Assembly (NCBI RefSeq): GCF_029168945.1
Contig: NC_083603.1
Coordinates: 14,198,001 to 14,262,000 of the forward strand
DNA: 64,000 nt
Reading direction: 5' to 3'
Source of the DNA: Cannabis sativa
Lineage: Eukaryota > Streptophyta > Magnoliopsida > Rosales > Cannabaceae
Of the stretch, positions 35,476-47,058 are shown in pieces (positions within the stretch are counted from its first letter, which is position 1; each line of letters opens with the position of its first letter). The translations under genes were made by a program, and so were the position numbers. The notes beneath the pieces are model-generated. The model did not search any database. It had not been told where the DNA came from and saw nothing but the letters and a program-made list of their open reading frames with translations.

Positions 35476-37801
35476 TGTAGAACCCTAACTAGCATAAGCG
35501 TATTACGTGATTTTTAAACATACTGTGCAGCTCGTTGCTAATCAACGAGGTTTATGGAAATCGTGATTAATTAAAATTTTTGCTTTTTAATTAAACTTAT
35601 AAAATATTTTATACAAAAATACTCGGGATCCTGATTACAAAACACTTTACAAAAGTTTACTGTCTAATACAAAATATTTGTCGCCCAGCGACTAACTACA
35701 AAAGCGCTGCCGCCCCGACATGTACAATCTTCATAGGCTCGTCCTCACGGTTCCTCAGCTTTGGCCTTGCCCTTACCTACACATAAACATAGCACTGTGA
35801 GTCGACAAACTCAGTAAGAAAAGCATAATCATAATCATACATAAATCTCGAGTTATGATCAGACGCCCACAACCCTGACCATAACCCTAACTGCCGTGTC
35901 CTACACGATGCTGAGTCCTGAACATTCATAAGACGGTACTATTGACAAGTAACAGCCTATACTCGTTACACTGGTCATGCTCTAGCTGCTAGTCATACTC
36001 TAGCCTGTACCGATGTGTTACAGTATCAGCCTATACTCAGTACACTGGTCATACTCCAGGTGCTAGTCATACTCTAGCCTGTACTAATGTGATACGTCAA
36101 ATAGTACAGAACCACAACCCCTAGTATCAGCCTATACTCGGTACACTAGTCATACTCCAGCTGCTATTCATACTCTAGCCTGTACCAATGTGATATAGTG
36201 TTTGCCTATACTCGGTACACTGGTCATACTCCAGCTGCTAGTCATACTCTAGCCTGTACCGATGTGACACAGTCGGATGGTTCGAAGCCAACATACATAT
36301 CTAATGTAGTCTAACAGGCTTCCTACATGCACGCTAAACATGTAATACGTATGCATACTGTTATACTAATCTTACCTGGATTCCGAATTCAGGTGTGCCG
36401 GTCAACCTGAGTGGAACTAACTACACGGCGGTTTACAGGCTCCTAAACCATAACAATCACAACACTGATAAGTGATACGCTAAATCACTTCCCGATGACT
36501 TAAACTACAAACTAAAAGTTTCTCTATCGATAAAAAGCATGGCAATACCCCAAATAACATAAAAACGAGCAAAACTAGGGTTCCTGAAAATCCCCCAACC
36601 GGCAGACCGGTTCTGCAACCGGAATTCCGGTTCTGGGAATTCCTGAACCCCATCCGGAATTCTGAATGCACAACCAGAATTCCGGTTCCTCGCAGGAAAC
36701 ATGCAAAAATTCATAACTTGCTCAAATCAAATCCAATTCAAACAAAACCTTCCAGACCTGTTCTAAATACCCCATAGAACATTTCGAAAGCATCAAAACC
36801 GAGCTTCAACCACAGAAACTCATTTCACCATTGGAGGTTCAAGATTGAGTTCAAAAACTCAAAACTTGACTAATCCTCCAAACAGCCACTAAATCATGCA
36901 TATCTCAACCTATTTCAACATAATAAAACTCCAGAAAACACATTTAAACAGCAGCAACAACTACAGCAACAAACTTCATCATTTTTCTTTAAAAATTATA
37001 GTTTTGAGCTAAAAACTTCCAAGCTTGAATCAAAGCAAATAACATGCATCAAACTAGCTCTAATCTACTCAAAATAACAAGATTAAACCTCTGAAAACAA
37101 CATCAAAACACAGCAGCAACTACACAACCAAATCAAGCATGCAAACATCATTTTTCTTCCCAAAATTCCAAGAAACAAAGAAAAGAAGCTAGAACAAGGT
37201 TTACCTCTACTAGAATTACTTTGAACTTGCTGAAAATCACATGAATAAAGCAAAGAAACCCAGCCCTAGCAGCTCCCAAGCTTGGACGAAAGAAAGAGAG
37301 AGAAAGAGCTTTGAATTTTCTAATTTTTTTTTTCTAAGTTTTCAATTTTGGATAAAATGAGGATAAAATGCTTACTTTAGTTCTTTACTTCAGCCAAAAG
37401 AAAAGCCACATAGTCACATATTCAAATCCCACTAAGTCCACAAAAGGACAAAATAACAATGGAGAAAAATGACCATTTTGCCCCTCCACACTAAAATAAC
37501 ATACACGGGTACTAAGGGTATTTTTGGGAAATTCTAAATTCCCGACCACTCCCGACATTCCCAATGTCTAATAAACCGTCCCCTAATACTAACATACTAA
37601 GTTGTGATTTTACTGAGCCAAACACTGAGTTCAATGTTACCGGGCACTAGAAATGCAAAATTATGAAAATCACTATATGACATAGAATGCATTTCAGAAT
37701 TCAATAATAACAGCATAAATAATTATTTAAATATCTATAAATAATTTTTCATAATACATAATTAACTGATAATTTCCAAATTAAACTAAGCGGTCTTTAC
37801 A
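35476..37801 (-). mobile_element. Antisense solo LTR (F1, 2326 bp) in G4, TSD AAAGT
   Basis: AAAGT at 35471-35475 and 37802-37806 flanks an LTR whose minus-strand start is TGTAAAGACCGCTTAG. Its end reads GTTAGGGTTCTACA, with TG/CA kept. No internal element sequence adjoins it. It has the largest minisatellite block of the set (35945-36280). Confidence 0.95.
35945..36280 (-). repeat. Expanded LTR minisatellite
   Basis: Four or five copies of a unit of about 70-110 bp with the landmarks CAGCCTATACTCGGTACAC and TCATACTCTAGCCTGTACC, the minus-strand counterpart of the repeat in the G1 LTR. Copy number is higher than in any other LTR here. Confidence 0.8.
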
Positions 37802-37960
37802 AAAGTCTTTCGGAATAAGACCATAGCATTGGTCAAAGTACTCTGGAGGAATAGCAAGGTGGAGGAAGCCACCTGGGAGCTAGAGTCAGATATGAGAGCT
37901 CAATATCTAGAGTTGTTTAGGTTAGATTTCGGGGACGAAATCCTTTTAAGGGGGAATAGT
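37802..37960 (+). pseudogene. G4 chromodomain-like tail and polypurine tract
   Basis: This continues the frame of 34554-35475 after the solo LTR: LRNKTIALVKVLWRNS, then EEATWELESDM and LFRLDFGDEILL, ending at TAG just before the LTR. The PPT AAGGGGGAATAGT (37948-37960) adjoins the LTR start at 37961. Confidence 0.85.
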
Positions 37961-40245
37961 TGTAAAGACCGCTTAGTTTAATTTAGAAATTAGCAGTTAA
38001 CTATGTTTAATTATGGAAAATTATTTATAGATATTTAAATAATTATTTATGCTGTTATTATTGAATTCTGAAATGCATTTTATGTCATATAGTGAATTTC
38101 ATAATTTTGCATTTTCGGTGCCCGGTAACATGGAACTCGGTGTTTGGCTCAGTAAAATCATAACTTAGTATGTTAGTATTATGGAACGGTTATTTTAGAC
38201 ATTGGGAATGTCGGGAGTGGTCGGGAATTTAGAATTTCCCAAAATACCCTTTAGTGCCCTTTATGTTATTTTAGTGTGGAGGGGCAAATGGTCATTTTGC
38301 CCCAATGATATTTTGTCCTTTAGTGGACTTTATGTGGTGAAAATGCATGATTTTAATTGATATTTGTTGGCTGAATAAAGAGTTGGAATTATACATTTTA
38401 TCCCTTATTTTCAAATTGGAAAAATTAGAAAAGAAAAACAAAACCATTTTCCTCTCTAGCTCTCTCTCTCTTTTGTCCCTCTTTGCGCAGCAAGAAGCTG
38501 GCCATTTTCTTGGGAATTCAAGCTAATTTTAAATCAACTTAAGTGTAGTTCAAGTTGTGTGTAAGATCCTTGAACTTGTCTTGATATTTTCTTGAGTTTT
38601 TGAAGAAAATGGTTAGGTTGCATGCTTAGTTTTGGGTTTATTGTTGCTGTTGTGTTTATGGATTGTTTTTAGAGGTTTAAGCATGTTGGATTGAGTGGAA
38701 TGAAAATGTTTTGATGCATGTTTGGTTGGTTTCAAATTAGTTTAGAGTTTTGGTTCAAAAGCAATGGTTTTTCAAAATGAAAATGTGAAATAGTTGCTGT
38801 GATTGTTAATGGTGCTTGAGTTTGTTTTCTGGGGTTATAATATTGTTTTTTATGGTGAATTAAGGTAGGTTTGATGCATGTTAGTTAGATTTAACCAAGC
38901 TTGAGTTTTGAACTCAAAGCTTGGAGCTTTAATGGCATTTTTAGTATCTGTGTTTTCTGGGTGGTTTTGATGCTTTAGAAATGTTCTTTGGGGTATTTAG
39001 AACAGGTCTGGAAGGTTTGGTATGAATTGGATTTGGTTTGAATGAGTTATGGATTTTTACATGTTTCTTGCGAGGAACCGGAATTCCGGTTGTGTAACCG
39101 GAATTCCGGATGGGGTTCAGGAATTCCCAGAACTAGAATTCCGGTTGCAGAACCGGTCTGCCGGTTGGGGGATTTTCAGGAACCCTAGTTTTTCTCGTTT
39201 TTATGTTGTTTAGGGTATTGCCATGCTTTTTATCGATAGGGAAACTGCTAGTTTCTAGTTTAAGTCCCCGGGAAGTGATTTAGCGTATCACTTATCTAGT
39301 GTTGTGATTGTTATGGTTTAGGAGCCTGTAAACCGCCGTGCAGTTCGTTCCACTCAGGTTGACCGGCACACTTGAATTCAGAATTGAGGTAAGATTAGTA
39401 TAACAGTATGCATGTGTATTACATGTTTAGCGTGCATGTTAGGAAGCCTGTTAGATTACATTAGATATGTATGTTGGCTTCGTACCATCTGACCGTATCA
39501 CATCGGTTAGGCTAGAGTATGACTAGCACCTGGAGAATGACCATTGAATCGAGTATAGGCTGATACTAGGGTTGGTGGTACTATACTGTTTGACCGTATC
39601 ACATCGGTTAGGCTAGATTATGACTAGCAGCTGGAGTATGACCAATGAACCAAGTATATGCTGATACTGTAACACATCGGTAAAGCTAGAGTATGACTAG
39701 CAGCTGGAGTATGACCAGTGTACCGAGTATAGGCTGTTACTTTTTCGATAGTACCATCGTACGAACGTTCGGGACTCAGTATCGTGTGGGACACGGCAGT
39801 TAGGGTTATGGTCAGGGGTATGGGCGTCTGATCATAACCCGGGATTATGTATGTTTTATGATTTATGCTTTTCTTACTGAGTCTGTCGACTCACAGTGTT
39901 ATGTTCATGTGTAGGTAAGGGCAAGGCCAAGGCTGACGAACCGTGAGGACGAGCCGATGAAGATTGTACATGTCGGGGCGGTTAGGCTTGGAGCGTACGA
40001 TCCTCGGGACAACAGTGCTTTTGTAATTAGTCACTAGGCGACAAGTATTTTGTATTAGTCAGTAAACTTTTGTAATGTATTTTGTAATCGGGATACCGAG
40101 TATTTTGTATAAAATAATATATAAGTTTAATTAAAAAGCAAAAATTTTTATAAATCACGATTTCGATAAACCTCGTTGATTAGCAACGAGCTGCACAGTA
40201 TGTTTAAAAATCACGTCATACGCCTATGCTAGTTAGGGTGTTACA
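37961..40245 (+). mobile_element. G4 3' LTR (family F1, 2285 bp)
   Basis: TGTAAAGACCGCTTAG to GTTAGGGTGTTACA. About three minisatellite units at 39485-39750; GATTGTACATGTC near 39961; a perfect terminal hairpin CTCGTTG, ATTAG, CAACGAG at 40173-40191. The flank at 40246 belongs to the tandem gene array. Confidence 0.93.
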
Positions 40246-41833
40246 TAAAGTGTCGAATAAATTCAGGTTACAACCATAATTGATGTTTATATACGTACCT
40301 ACTCAAATAAAAGTAGAGATGATTTGTTCTTTTATATATGACAATAGTAATTATAAATGACTCCTTATTTAACACCTTCTCTAACGTTTTCCTTGATCAT
40401 TGAACTACTTTATTAGGCTCTCTTCCTTTTTAAACCAATCTTTCTCAATTCTGAATATAAGATTCACTTCTTTAAATATTTTCAACATAACGTCAACTTT
40501 TCAAAGTGTTCAAAATGTTTAATATTTTTAACATTGTTGTTGTTTCTTGATGAGGTTATAACTTTAATCCAATGCTTAAATGTGGAAGAGAATCGTAACA
40601 AGTCTTTTGTAATAGATGATTCTGATAATTTATTGCGATTTTTTTAAAAAAGTAATGGAGTTGGTTGGACCATTTTTGTATAACGAGACGAATAAGCAGG
40701 AAAGGAAGAAGATAATAATTTATTTGAATGATGAAATCGAAGACGAATTAGTTCAACATATCATCAATGAAGTTCTTCGCTTCGAGGTAAGCTTTTTTAG
40801 TCCTGAATTCATCCCTATAGAGATCAAAAACTTTATTAAAGTGTTTCATTCAAATGTAGAGAATCTTGAAAGTAAGGTTTCCAAAGATAAATTGAAAAGA
40901 ATCCATAATAAGATAAATGAGCATTGGAGTAATTGTATTGATCAATATTTGGACCAAGAAAGTAATGATGGTGATAGCTCTGATTATGTTTTTGTTCAGT
41001 GGATTTTCTTTTCTCAAGTGTTGAGTGATGGGATTAGAGAAATATGGAGTGAACATGATCCAAAATTATGGTAACTTTGTTCTTCTTTAGTTAATTAATA
41101 AATTTCTTTATCATTGTAATGTTTCTGTGAAGATTTATCAATAATAGAAAGAAAGATTAAAGAATTTATTGTTATTATTATTCCAATTATTTAATTATTT
41201 TAGATTTCAAATAAAATTGAAATGAAGATAAGTATAGTTTTTATTAAACAACCTTTGGTCAATTATTTAAACTTAAGATATTAAAAAAAATCTATTAACA
41301 CACAATAAAGGTTGTTTAATTTTATATTTGAATTAAATCAAAATTACTAATTTAGAAATTCACACAGTTCAAAATTTTAATCAAATAAAAATCATATCAC
41401 TTAGTTGAGTATTATTAGGATACTCATAAATATCTTAACATCAAATATTAAAATAAAGATATATTTATAAATTTATTTAAAAAATAAAACTAAAAAATGT
41501 AAATCTACTCCAAAATTATTAATAAAAAGTAGTCATTAATTATTCTTAGTCACTGAAGCTCCTAAAAATATAACGAAATTAAATACCAACCTTACCTTTT
41601 TTCTATTTCTATCTAAAATTTTCAAAAAATATATAAAGAACAAATTTTGCTCTCTATAGCTTTAGGATATGGCAAAATTTTAAATGGGAGTTTTATTAAA
41701 AAGTAAAATATCGTGTTTTTGAAAATTATAATTTATTTCTTCACACCAATTTAGGCAATCATTTCATAAAAATATTTTAAAAAACCATAATATTTGGAGG
41801 GAAAAAAATAACATATTTGTATTTAAAAGTTAC
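40246..41833 (+). repeat. Tandem unit 1 (about 1.59 kb) of an unknown gene-like repeat
   Basis: First visible copy of a repeat whose copies begin TAAAGTGTCGAATAAATTCAG. It is cut on the left by G4. After the ORF come about 760 bp of AT-rich non-coding sequence that are colinear in all units, including the landmark TTATTAAACAACCTTTGGTC. No terminal repeats of a transposon are seen at the unit edges. Confidence 0.85.
40655..41074 (+). CDS. Unknown protein, unit 1 copy (139 aa core)
   Basis: I do not recognise the family. The ORF from ATG 40655 (MELVGPFLYNET) to TAA 41074 has exactly the same length as the unit 3 copy, with about nine amino acid differences in 139. It is acidic and soluble-looking, with no signal peptide or membrane segment, and includes IEDELVQHIINEVLRFEV, KVSKDKLKRIHNKINEHW and a C-terminal aromatic part (DYVFVQWIFFSQVLSDG). 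An alternative start at 40616 is in frame, but its preceding residues come from a T/A-run length change at about 40639-40652 and are not shared. If the true protein is the longer one seen in unit 3, this copy is frameshifted. Expression is unknown. Confidence 0.5.
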   Translation: MELVGPFLYNETNKQERKKIIIYLNDEIEDELVQHIINEVLRFEVSFFSPEFIPIEIKNFIKVFHSNVENLESKVSKDKLKRIHNKINEHWSNCIDQYLDQESNDGDSSDYVFVQWIFFSQVLSDGIREIWSEHDPKLW

Positions 41834-42719
41834 TAGAGTGTCGAAAAAATTCAGGTTAAAACTATAATTGATGTTTATATACGTACCTACTCAAATAAAA
41901 GTAGAGATGATTTGTTTTTTATATATGATATAGTAATTATAAATGACTCCTTATTTAACCCCTTCTCTAACGTTTTCCTTCATCATTGAACTACTTTATT
42001 AGGCTCTCTTCCTTTTTCAACCAATCTTTCTCAATTCTGATAAGATTCATTTCTTTAAATATTTTCAACATAACGTCTACTATTCAATGTGTTCAAAATG
42101 TTTAATATGTTAAACAATGTTGTTGTTTCTTGATGAGGTTATAACCTTAATCCAATGCTTAAATGTGGAAGAGAATCGTAACAAGTCTTTTGTAATAGAT
42201 GGTTCTGATACTTTATTGCGATTTTTAAAAAAAGTAATGGAATTGGTTGGACCATTTTGGTATAACGAGACGAATAAGAAGGAGAGGAAGAAGAAAATAT
42301 TTTATTTGAATGATGAAATCGAAGACGAATTAGTTCAGCATATCATCAATAAAGTTCTTCGTTTCGAGGTAAGATTTTTTAGTCCTGAATTCATCCCTAT
42401 AGAGATCAAAAACTTTATTAGAGTGTTTCATTCAAAGGTAGAGGATCTTGAAAGTAAGGTTTCCAAAGATAAATGAGCATTGGAGTAATTGTATTGATCA
42501 ATATTTAGACCAAGAAAGTAATGATGGTGATAGCTCTGATTATGTTTTTGTTCAGTGGATTTTCTTTTCTCAAGTGTTGAGTGATGGGATTTAAGAAAGA
42601 TGGAGTGAATATGATCCAAAATTATGGTAACTTTATTCTTCTTTAGTTAATTAATATATTTTTTTATCATTGTAATGTTTTTGTGAAGATTTCTCAATAA
42701 TAGAATGAAAGATTGAAGA

Positions 42720-42755
<36 letters not shown>

Positions 42756-43414
42756 ATTATTTAATTATTTTAGGTTTCAAATAAAATTGAAATGAAGATA
42801 AGTATAATTTTTATTAAACAACCTTTGGTCAATTATTTAAACTTAAGATATTAAAAAAAATCTATTAGCACACAATAAAAGTTGTTTAATTTTATATTTA
42901 AATTAAATCAAAATTACTAATTTAGAAATTCAAACAGTTCAAAATTTTAATCAAATAAAAATCATATCACTTAGTTGAGTATTATTAGGGTACTCATAAA
43001 TATCTTAACATCAAATATAAAAATAAAGATATATTTATAAATTTATTTAAATTTTAAATAAAAATAAAAATAAAAATGTAAATCCACTCCAAAATTATTA
43101 ATAAAAAGTAGTCATTAATTATTCTTAGTCACTCAAGCTCCTTTAAATATAACGAAATTAAATACCAACCTTAACTTTTTTATATTTCTATCTAAAATAT
43201 TAAAAAATATATAATGAAAATTTTTTGCTCTCTATAGCTTTAGGCTATGGAAAAATTTTAAATGGGGGTTTTATTTAAAAAGTAAAATATCGTGTTGTTT
43301 AAAATTATAATTTATTTCTTTACACCAATTTAGGCAATCATTTCATAAAAATATTTTAAAAAAAATTATAATATTTGGAGGAAAAAAAATAACATATTTG
43401 TATTAAAAAGTTAC
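41834..43414 (+). repeat. Tandem unit 2 (about 1.58 kb)
   Basis: A direct copy of unit 1, including flanks. It contains an extended ATT microsatellite near 42722-42755 and the same 3' non-coding part. At about 43155 it keeps the empty site AACGAAATTAAATACC that is filled by a solo LTR in unit 3. Confidence 0.87.
42117..42627 (+). pseudogene. Unknown protein, unit 2 copy, broken by a 26-bp deletion
   Basis: The frame is open from 42117 (core Met at 42237) but ends at 42476 after VSKDK. Relative to units 1 and 3, 26 bp are missing between two copies of AGATAAAT, leaving one. The deletion shifts the frame into TGA. The remaining homologous tail runs to about 42627 and has a second defect, TAA near 42593 where unit 3 has CAA. 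This is the only clearly dead copy of the three. Confidence 0.75.
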
Positions 43415-43524
43415 TAAAGTGTCGATTAAATTCAGGTTACAACCATAATTGATGTTTATATACGTACCTACTCAAATAAAAGTAGAGATGATTTATTTTT
43501 TATATATGATAATAGTAATTATAA

Positions 43525-44238
43525 ATGACTCCTTATTTAACCCCTTCTCTAACGTTTTCCTTCATCATTGAACTACTTTATTCGTCTCTCTTCTTTTTTC
43601 AACCAATCTTTTTCAATTCTTATAAGATTCATTTCTTTAAATATTTTCAACATAACGTCTACTTTTCAAAGTGTTCAAAATGTTTAATATTTTCAACATT
43701 GTTGTTGTTTCTTGATGAGGTTATAACTTTAATCCAATGCTTAAATGTGAAAGAGAATCGTAACAAGTCTTTTGTAATAGATGGTTCTGATACTTTATTC
43801 CAATTTTTAAAAAAAGTAATGGAGTTGGTTGGACCATTTTTGTATAACGAGACGAATAAGAAGGAAAGGAAGAAGACAATATTTTATTTGAATAATGAAA
43901 TCGAAGACGAATTAGTTCAGCATATCATCAATGAAGTTCTTCGTTTCGAGGTAAGCTTTTTTAGTCCTGAATTCATCATTATAGAGATCAAAAACTTTAT
44001 TAAAGTGTTTCATTCAAAGGTAGAGGATCTTGAAAGTAAGGTTTCCAAAGACAAATTGAAAAGAATCCATAATAAGATAAATGAGCATTGGAGTAATTGT
44101 ATTGATCAATATTTGGACCAAGAAAGTAATGATGGTGATAGCTCTGATTATGTTTTTGTTCAGTGGATTTTCTTTTCTCAAGTGTTGAGTGATGGGATTC
44201 AAGAAATATGGAGTGAACATGATCCAAAATTATTGTAA
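43525..44238 (+). CDS. Unknown protein, unit 3 copy (up to 237 aa)
   Basis: The longest intact copy. From ATG 43525 the frame runs 237 codons to TAA. The first 65 residues are rich in Phe, Ser and Leu with no clear domain. From about residue 66 (LLLFLDEVITLIQCLNV) the protein resembles unit 2, and from Met 99 (43819) it shares the 139-aa core with unit 1. A TATA-like TATATATGAT lies at about 43500, so the first ATG may be too close to the transcription start and Met 99 is a reasonable alternative. The core is Glu/Lys-rich and mostly helical by composition. I cannot assign a function. Because the copies differ mostly by substitutions, the gene may have been under some constraint, but this needs a dN/dS test. 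Confidence 0.5.
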   Translation: MTPYLTPSLTFSFIIELLYSSLFFFQPIFFNSYKIHFFKYFQHNVYFSKCSKCLIFSTLLLFLDEVITLIQCLNVKENRNKSFVIDGSDTLFQFLKKVMELVGPFLYNETNKKERKKTIFYLNNEIEDELVQHIINEVLRFEVSFFSPEFIIIEIKNFIKVFHSKVEDLESKVSKDKLKRIHNKINEHWSNCIDQYLDQESNDGDSSDYVFVQWIFFSQVLSDGIQEIWSEHDPKLL

Positions 44239-44763
44239 CTTTGTTCTTCTTTAGTTAATTAATAAATTTCTTTATCATTGTAATGTTTTTGTGAAGATTT
44301 ATCAATAATAAATAGAAAGATTGAAGAATTTATTATTATTATTATTATTATTCAATTATTTAATTATTTTAGGTTTCAAATAAAATTGAAATGAAGTTAA
44401 GTATAATTTTTATTAAACAACCTTTGGTCAATTATTTAAACTTAAGATATTAAAAAAAATCTATTAACACACAATAAAGGTTGTTTAATTTTATATTAGA
44501 ATGAAATCAAAATTACTAATTTAGAAATTCAAACAGTTCAAAATTTTAATCAAATAAAAATCATATTGCTAAGTTGAGTATTATTAGGATACTCATAAAT
44601 ATCTTAACATCAAATATTAAAATAAAGATATATTTATAAATTAATTTAAATTTTTAAAAAAATAAATAAATAAAAAATGTAAATCCACTCCAAAATTATT
44701 AATAAAAAGTAGTCATTAATTATTCTTAGTCACTCAAGCTCCTATAAATATAACGAAATTAAA

Positions 44764-46801
44764 TGTAATGACCGCTTTAGTATTTGGATTAGTAAAGGCA
44801 ATTAGCACTAATTTTTATTATTTTATTATTTTTTGTGAATTAATTTAAGTGTGGACCCCAATATTTAGAAATAAATATTAGAGGTGTAAATTCTCAATTC
44901 CGGAGATTTTTTTAGACTCTAGGGATATTATTTAGCTTATATGTGAAATATGTTATTTTTGTAATTTTTGCTCGGCGACAACGGAAAATGCGATGGATGG
45001 CTAGATTGATCACATGGGTAAGTTTAGAACCTTATTTCTTAGTGGAAAGTATTTTAGAGGAAATAAATTATCGGGATTGAGCGGGGTTATGGATTTTGAC
45101 CATTTTACCCCTAGCTTTAGTAATACCCAAGTTATAACTTTAAGGGCATTTTTGTCATTTGGGCAAATGGGGAATAGGTGGCTGCCTAGGTGTTTGACAC
45201 CTAGCCTAGAATTATTTTCAGCAAGAGTTATTGGAAAAACTCTTTTTCATATGTAGAAAATTAAGAAAAGAAGAAAAATTGGAAAATTGTATTATCTCTT
45301 GAACTTTCTCTCTCTCTTTCCTTCGGCTGAGGCAAACCAGGGCAAGGATCAACTTTTTCATCTTGTTTTTCTGGGATTTAGCTAGAATTCAAGGAGGATT
45401 CACCAAAGGTAAAGCCCTAGAACTTTCGAAGATGTGATTTTAAGCTTTTTCTTTGGTTTAAGCTTGTGTTTTTGAGTAATAGGGGCTGTTAGGTTTTCAT
45501 ATGCCTAGGGTTCGAATTTTAGGGTCCTTTGGAGTTGGTTTTAAGTCCTAGCTGCTAGTTTTGTTGATTGGATTAAGTTTTGTGCAATTTTAAGTTTAGA
45601 GTTCAAAGCTTTGAGCTTTAATGGCAATTTGAGATTTGTTGATTGGTTCAGTGAATTACTGGCTCGGTTTTATTGTTTATGCATTGAATAGGAGCTCTGG
45701 AAGGTTTCATTGCATTTGGAGGAGAATTGAGCAAGAAATGAAGGTTTTGGGAAACCTGGTGCGAACCGGCTAGCCGGTTTTGGCAGGGTTCCCCGGGCCT
45801 TTCATTTTCTCAATTTTTGCCTTTGCGGTGCCTTGGTTGGGTGTTTCCCCATTTCCTGAGTTAGAATAACCCATTAAGGATATAACAGAACCTAGGGTTT
45901 TGGTTTTGAGTTTCCCGGGATTAGGGTTTTAATCATGTGACTTACCCGGTTTCAAAATGTGATTAGGGCATCCATCTAGCACGAGATTTCCGTTCAGGTC
46001 GGCCAACACACTTGAATTCGGAAAACAGGTAAGAACTGTGTATAATGTGTGATGTGATTGTCTGAATGTATGTATATGTGTTTGTATATACATGCTTATT
46101 TATTGTGATTCCTGCACTACCAACACTTGTACGGTTGCGATACAGAGTGCATTGATAAGGTGTATGATGTTTAGAAGTACGTTATGGTGTTACCAGCACT
46201 TGTACGGGAAGGTACAAGGTGTCTGTGGTACAACACTAACAGTACTCAAGGTGCGGTCATACCCTACCTACACTAGTACGATGGTATACTGAGTGCATGT
46301 GGTACATGGTACATGATCGTATCCTAGTTAGAACGTTCATACTCATCTGTTAAGCTCTGTAAATAGGTGTATGGGCGCCTATTTATAGGTCAGAAATTAT
46401 ATGATATGTTATATGCATTTCTTACTGAGTTTGTCGACTCACAGTTCTGCTTCCATGTGTAGGTAAAGGAAAGGCAAAGGCTGAACAGGAGTGAACCTGA
46501 GCTCAGATGGGATTGTACATGTCAAAGCAGCGCGACCTGGAGTGTTCGGTCTCATGACATCTGGGGATTGTATTTTGATAGTCGATGTGAGACCTGTACT
46601 AAATATGTATTTTGAAATGTTATTTTTACAAAGTTTGAAAACGGGATCCCGGCACTTGTAAATATTTTATTATATTACAAAGTTTAATATTTAATGCAAA
46701 AGTTTTAATTTAACACGTTATTCGAGAAAATTCTTTGATTAGCAAAGATTGCACTATAATTGAAAAAGCACTGTAGTGTGCCCTAGCATTAGGGCGTTAC
46801 A
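44764..46801 (+). mobile_element. Solo LTR, family F2 (2038 bp), TSD TTAAA
   Basis: TGTAATGACCGCTTTAG to GCATTAGGGCGTTACA, flanked by TTAAA at 44759-44763 and 46802-46806. The equivalent positions in units 1 and 2 (about 41580 and 43155) show one TTAAA and no insertion, confirming the boundaries. It is the same family as the G2 LTR in the opposite orientation. It has a terminal hairpin TCTTTG, ATTAG, CAAAGA (46732-46748). Confidence 0.96.
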
Positions 46802-47058
46802 TTAAATACCAACCTTACCTTTTTTATATTTCTATCTAAAATTTTCATAAAAATATATAAAGAAATTTTTTTGCTCTATATAGCTTTATGCTATGGCAAA
46901 ATTTTAAATGGGGGTTTTATTAAAAAAGTAAAATATCGTGTTTTTGAAAATTATAATTTATTTCTTTACACCAATTTAGGCAATCATTTCATAAAAATAT
47001 TTTAAAAAACCATAATATTTGGAGGAAAAAAAATAACATATTTGTATTAAAAAGTTAC

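Larger units (their letters stand above)
30436..40245 (+). mobile_element. G4: Ty3/gypsy (family F1), RT to 3' LTR, split by two solo LTRs
   Basis: Plus-strand Pol from the protease-RT linker to the chromodomain tail is followed by PPT and 3' LTR. The parts are 30436-31355, 33665-35475 and 37802-40245. The two interruptions are antisense LTRs of the same family with 5-bp TSDs; G1 keeps the uninterrupted sequence at both sites (about 2492 and 4306). The right end at 40245 meets the tandem gene array, and TAAAG (40246-40250) is the expected TSD because other array units read straight through there. The left part of G4 lies beyond G3. Confidence 0.93.
43415..47058 (+). repeat. Tandem unit 3, carrying a solo LTR insertion
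   Basis: Without the LTR (44764-46801) and one TSD copy the unit is about 1.60 kb, like its neighbours. It has a short ATT microsatellite near 44332-44352. The next unit starts at 47059 with TAAAGTGTCG. Confidence 0.87.

Noticed and set aside
36480..36714. Short ORFs inside F1 LTRs with CRFPAGTG-like similarity to each other (also 5527-5784 and 29107-29298)
   Set aside because: They recur in LTRs only because the LTRs are copies. They overlap the CCGGAATTCCGG-rich LTR segment and have no protein family or start context.
43415..47058. Tandem units as a DNA transposon or Helitron
   Set aside because: No terminal inverted repeats, TSDs or 3' hairpin with CTRR were seen at unit edges. The head-to-tail order with equal unit length fits local tandem duplication.
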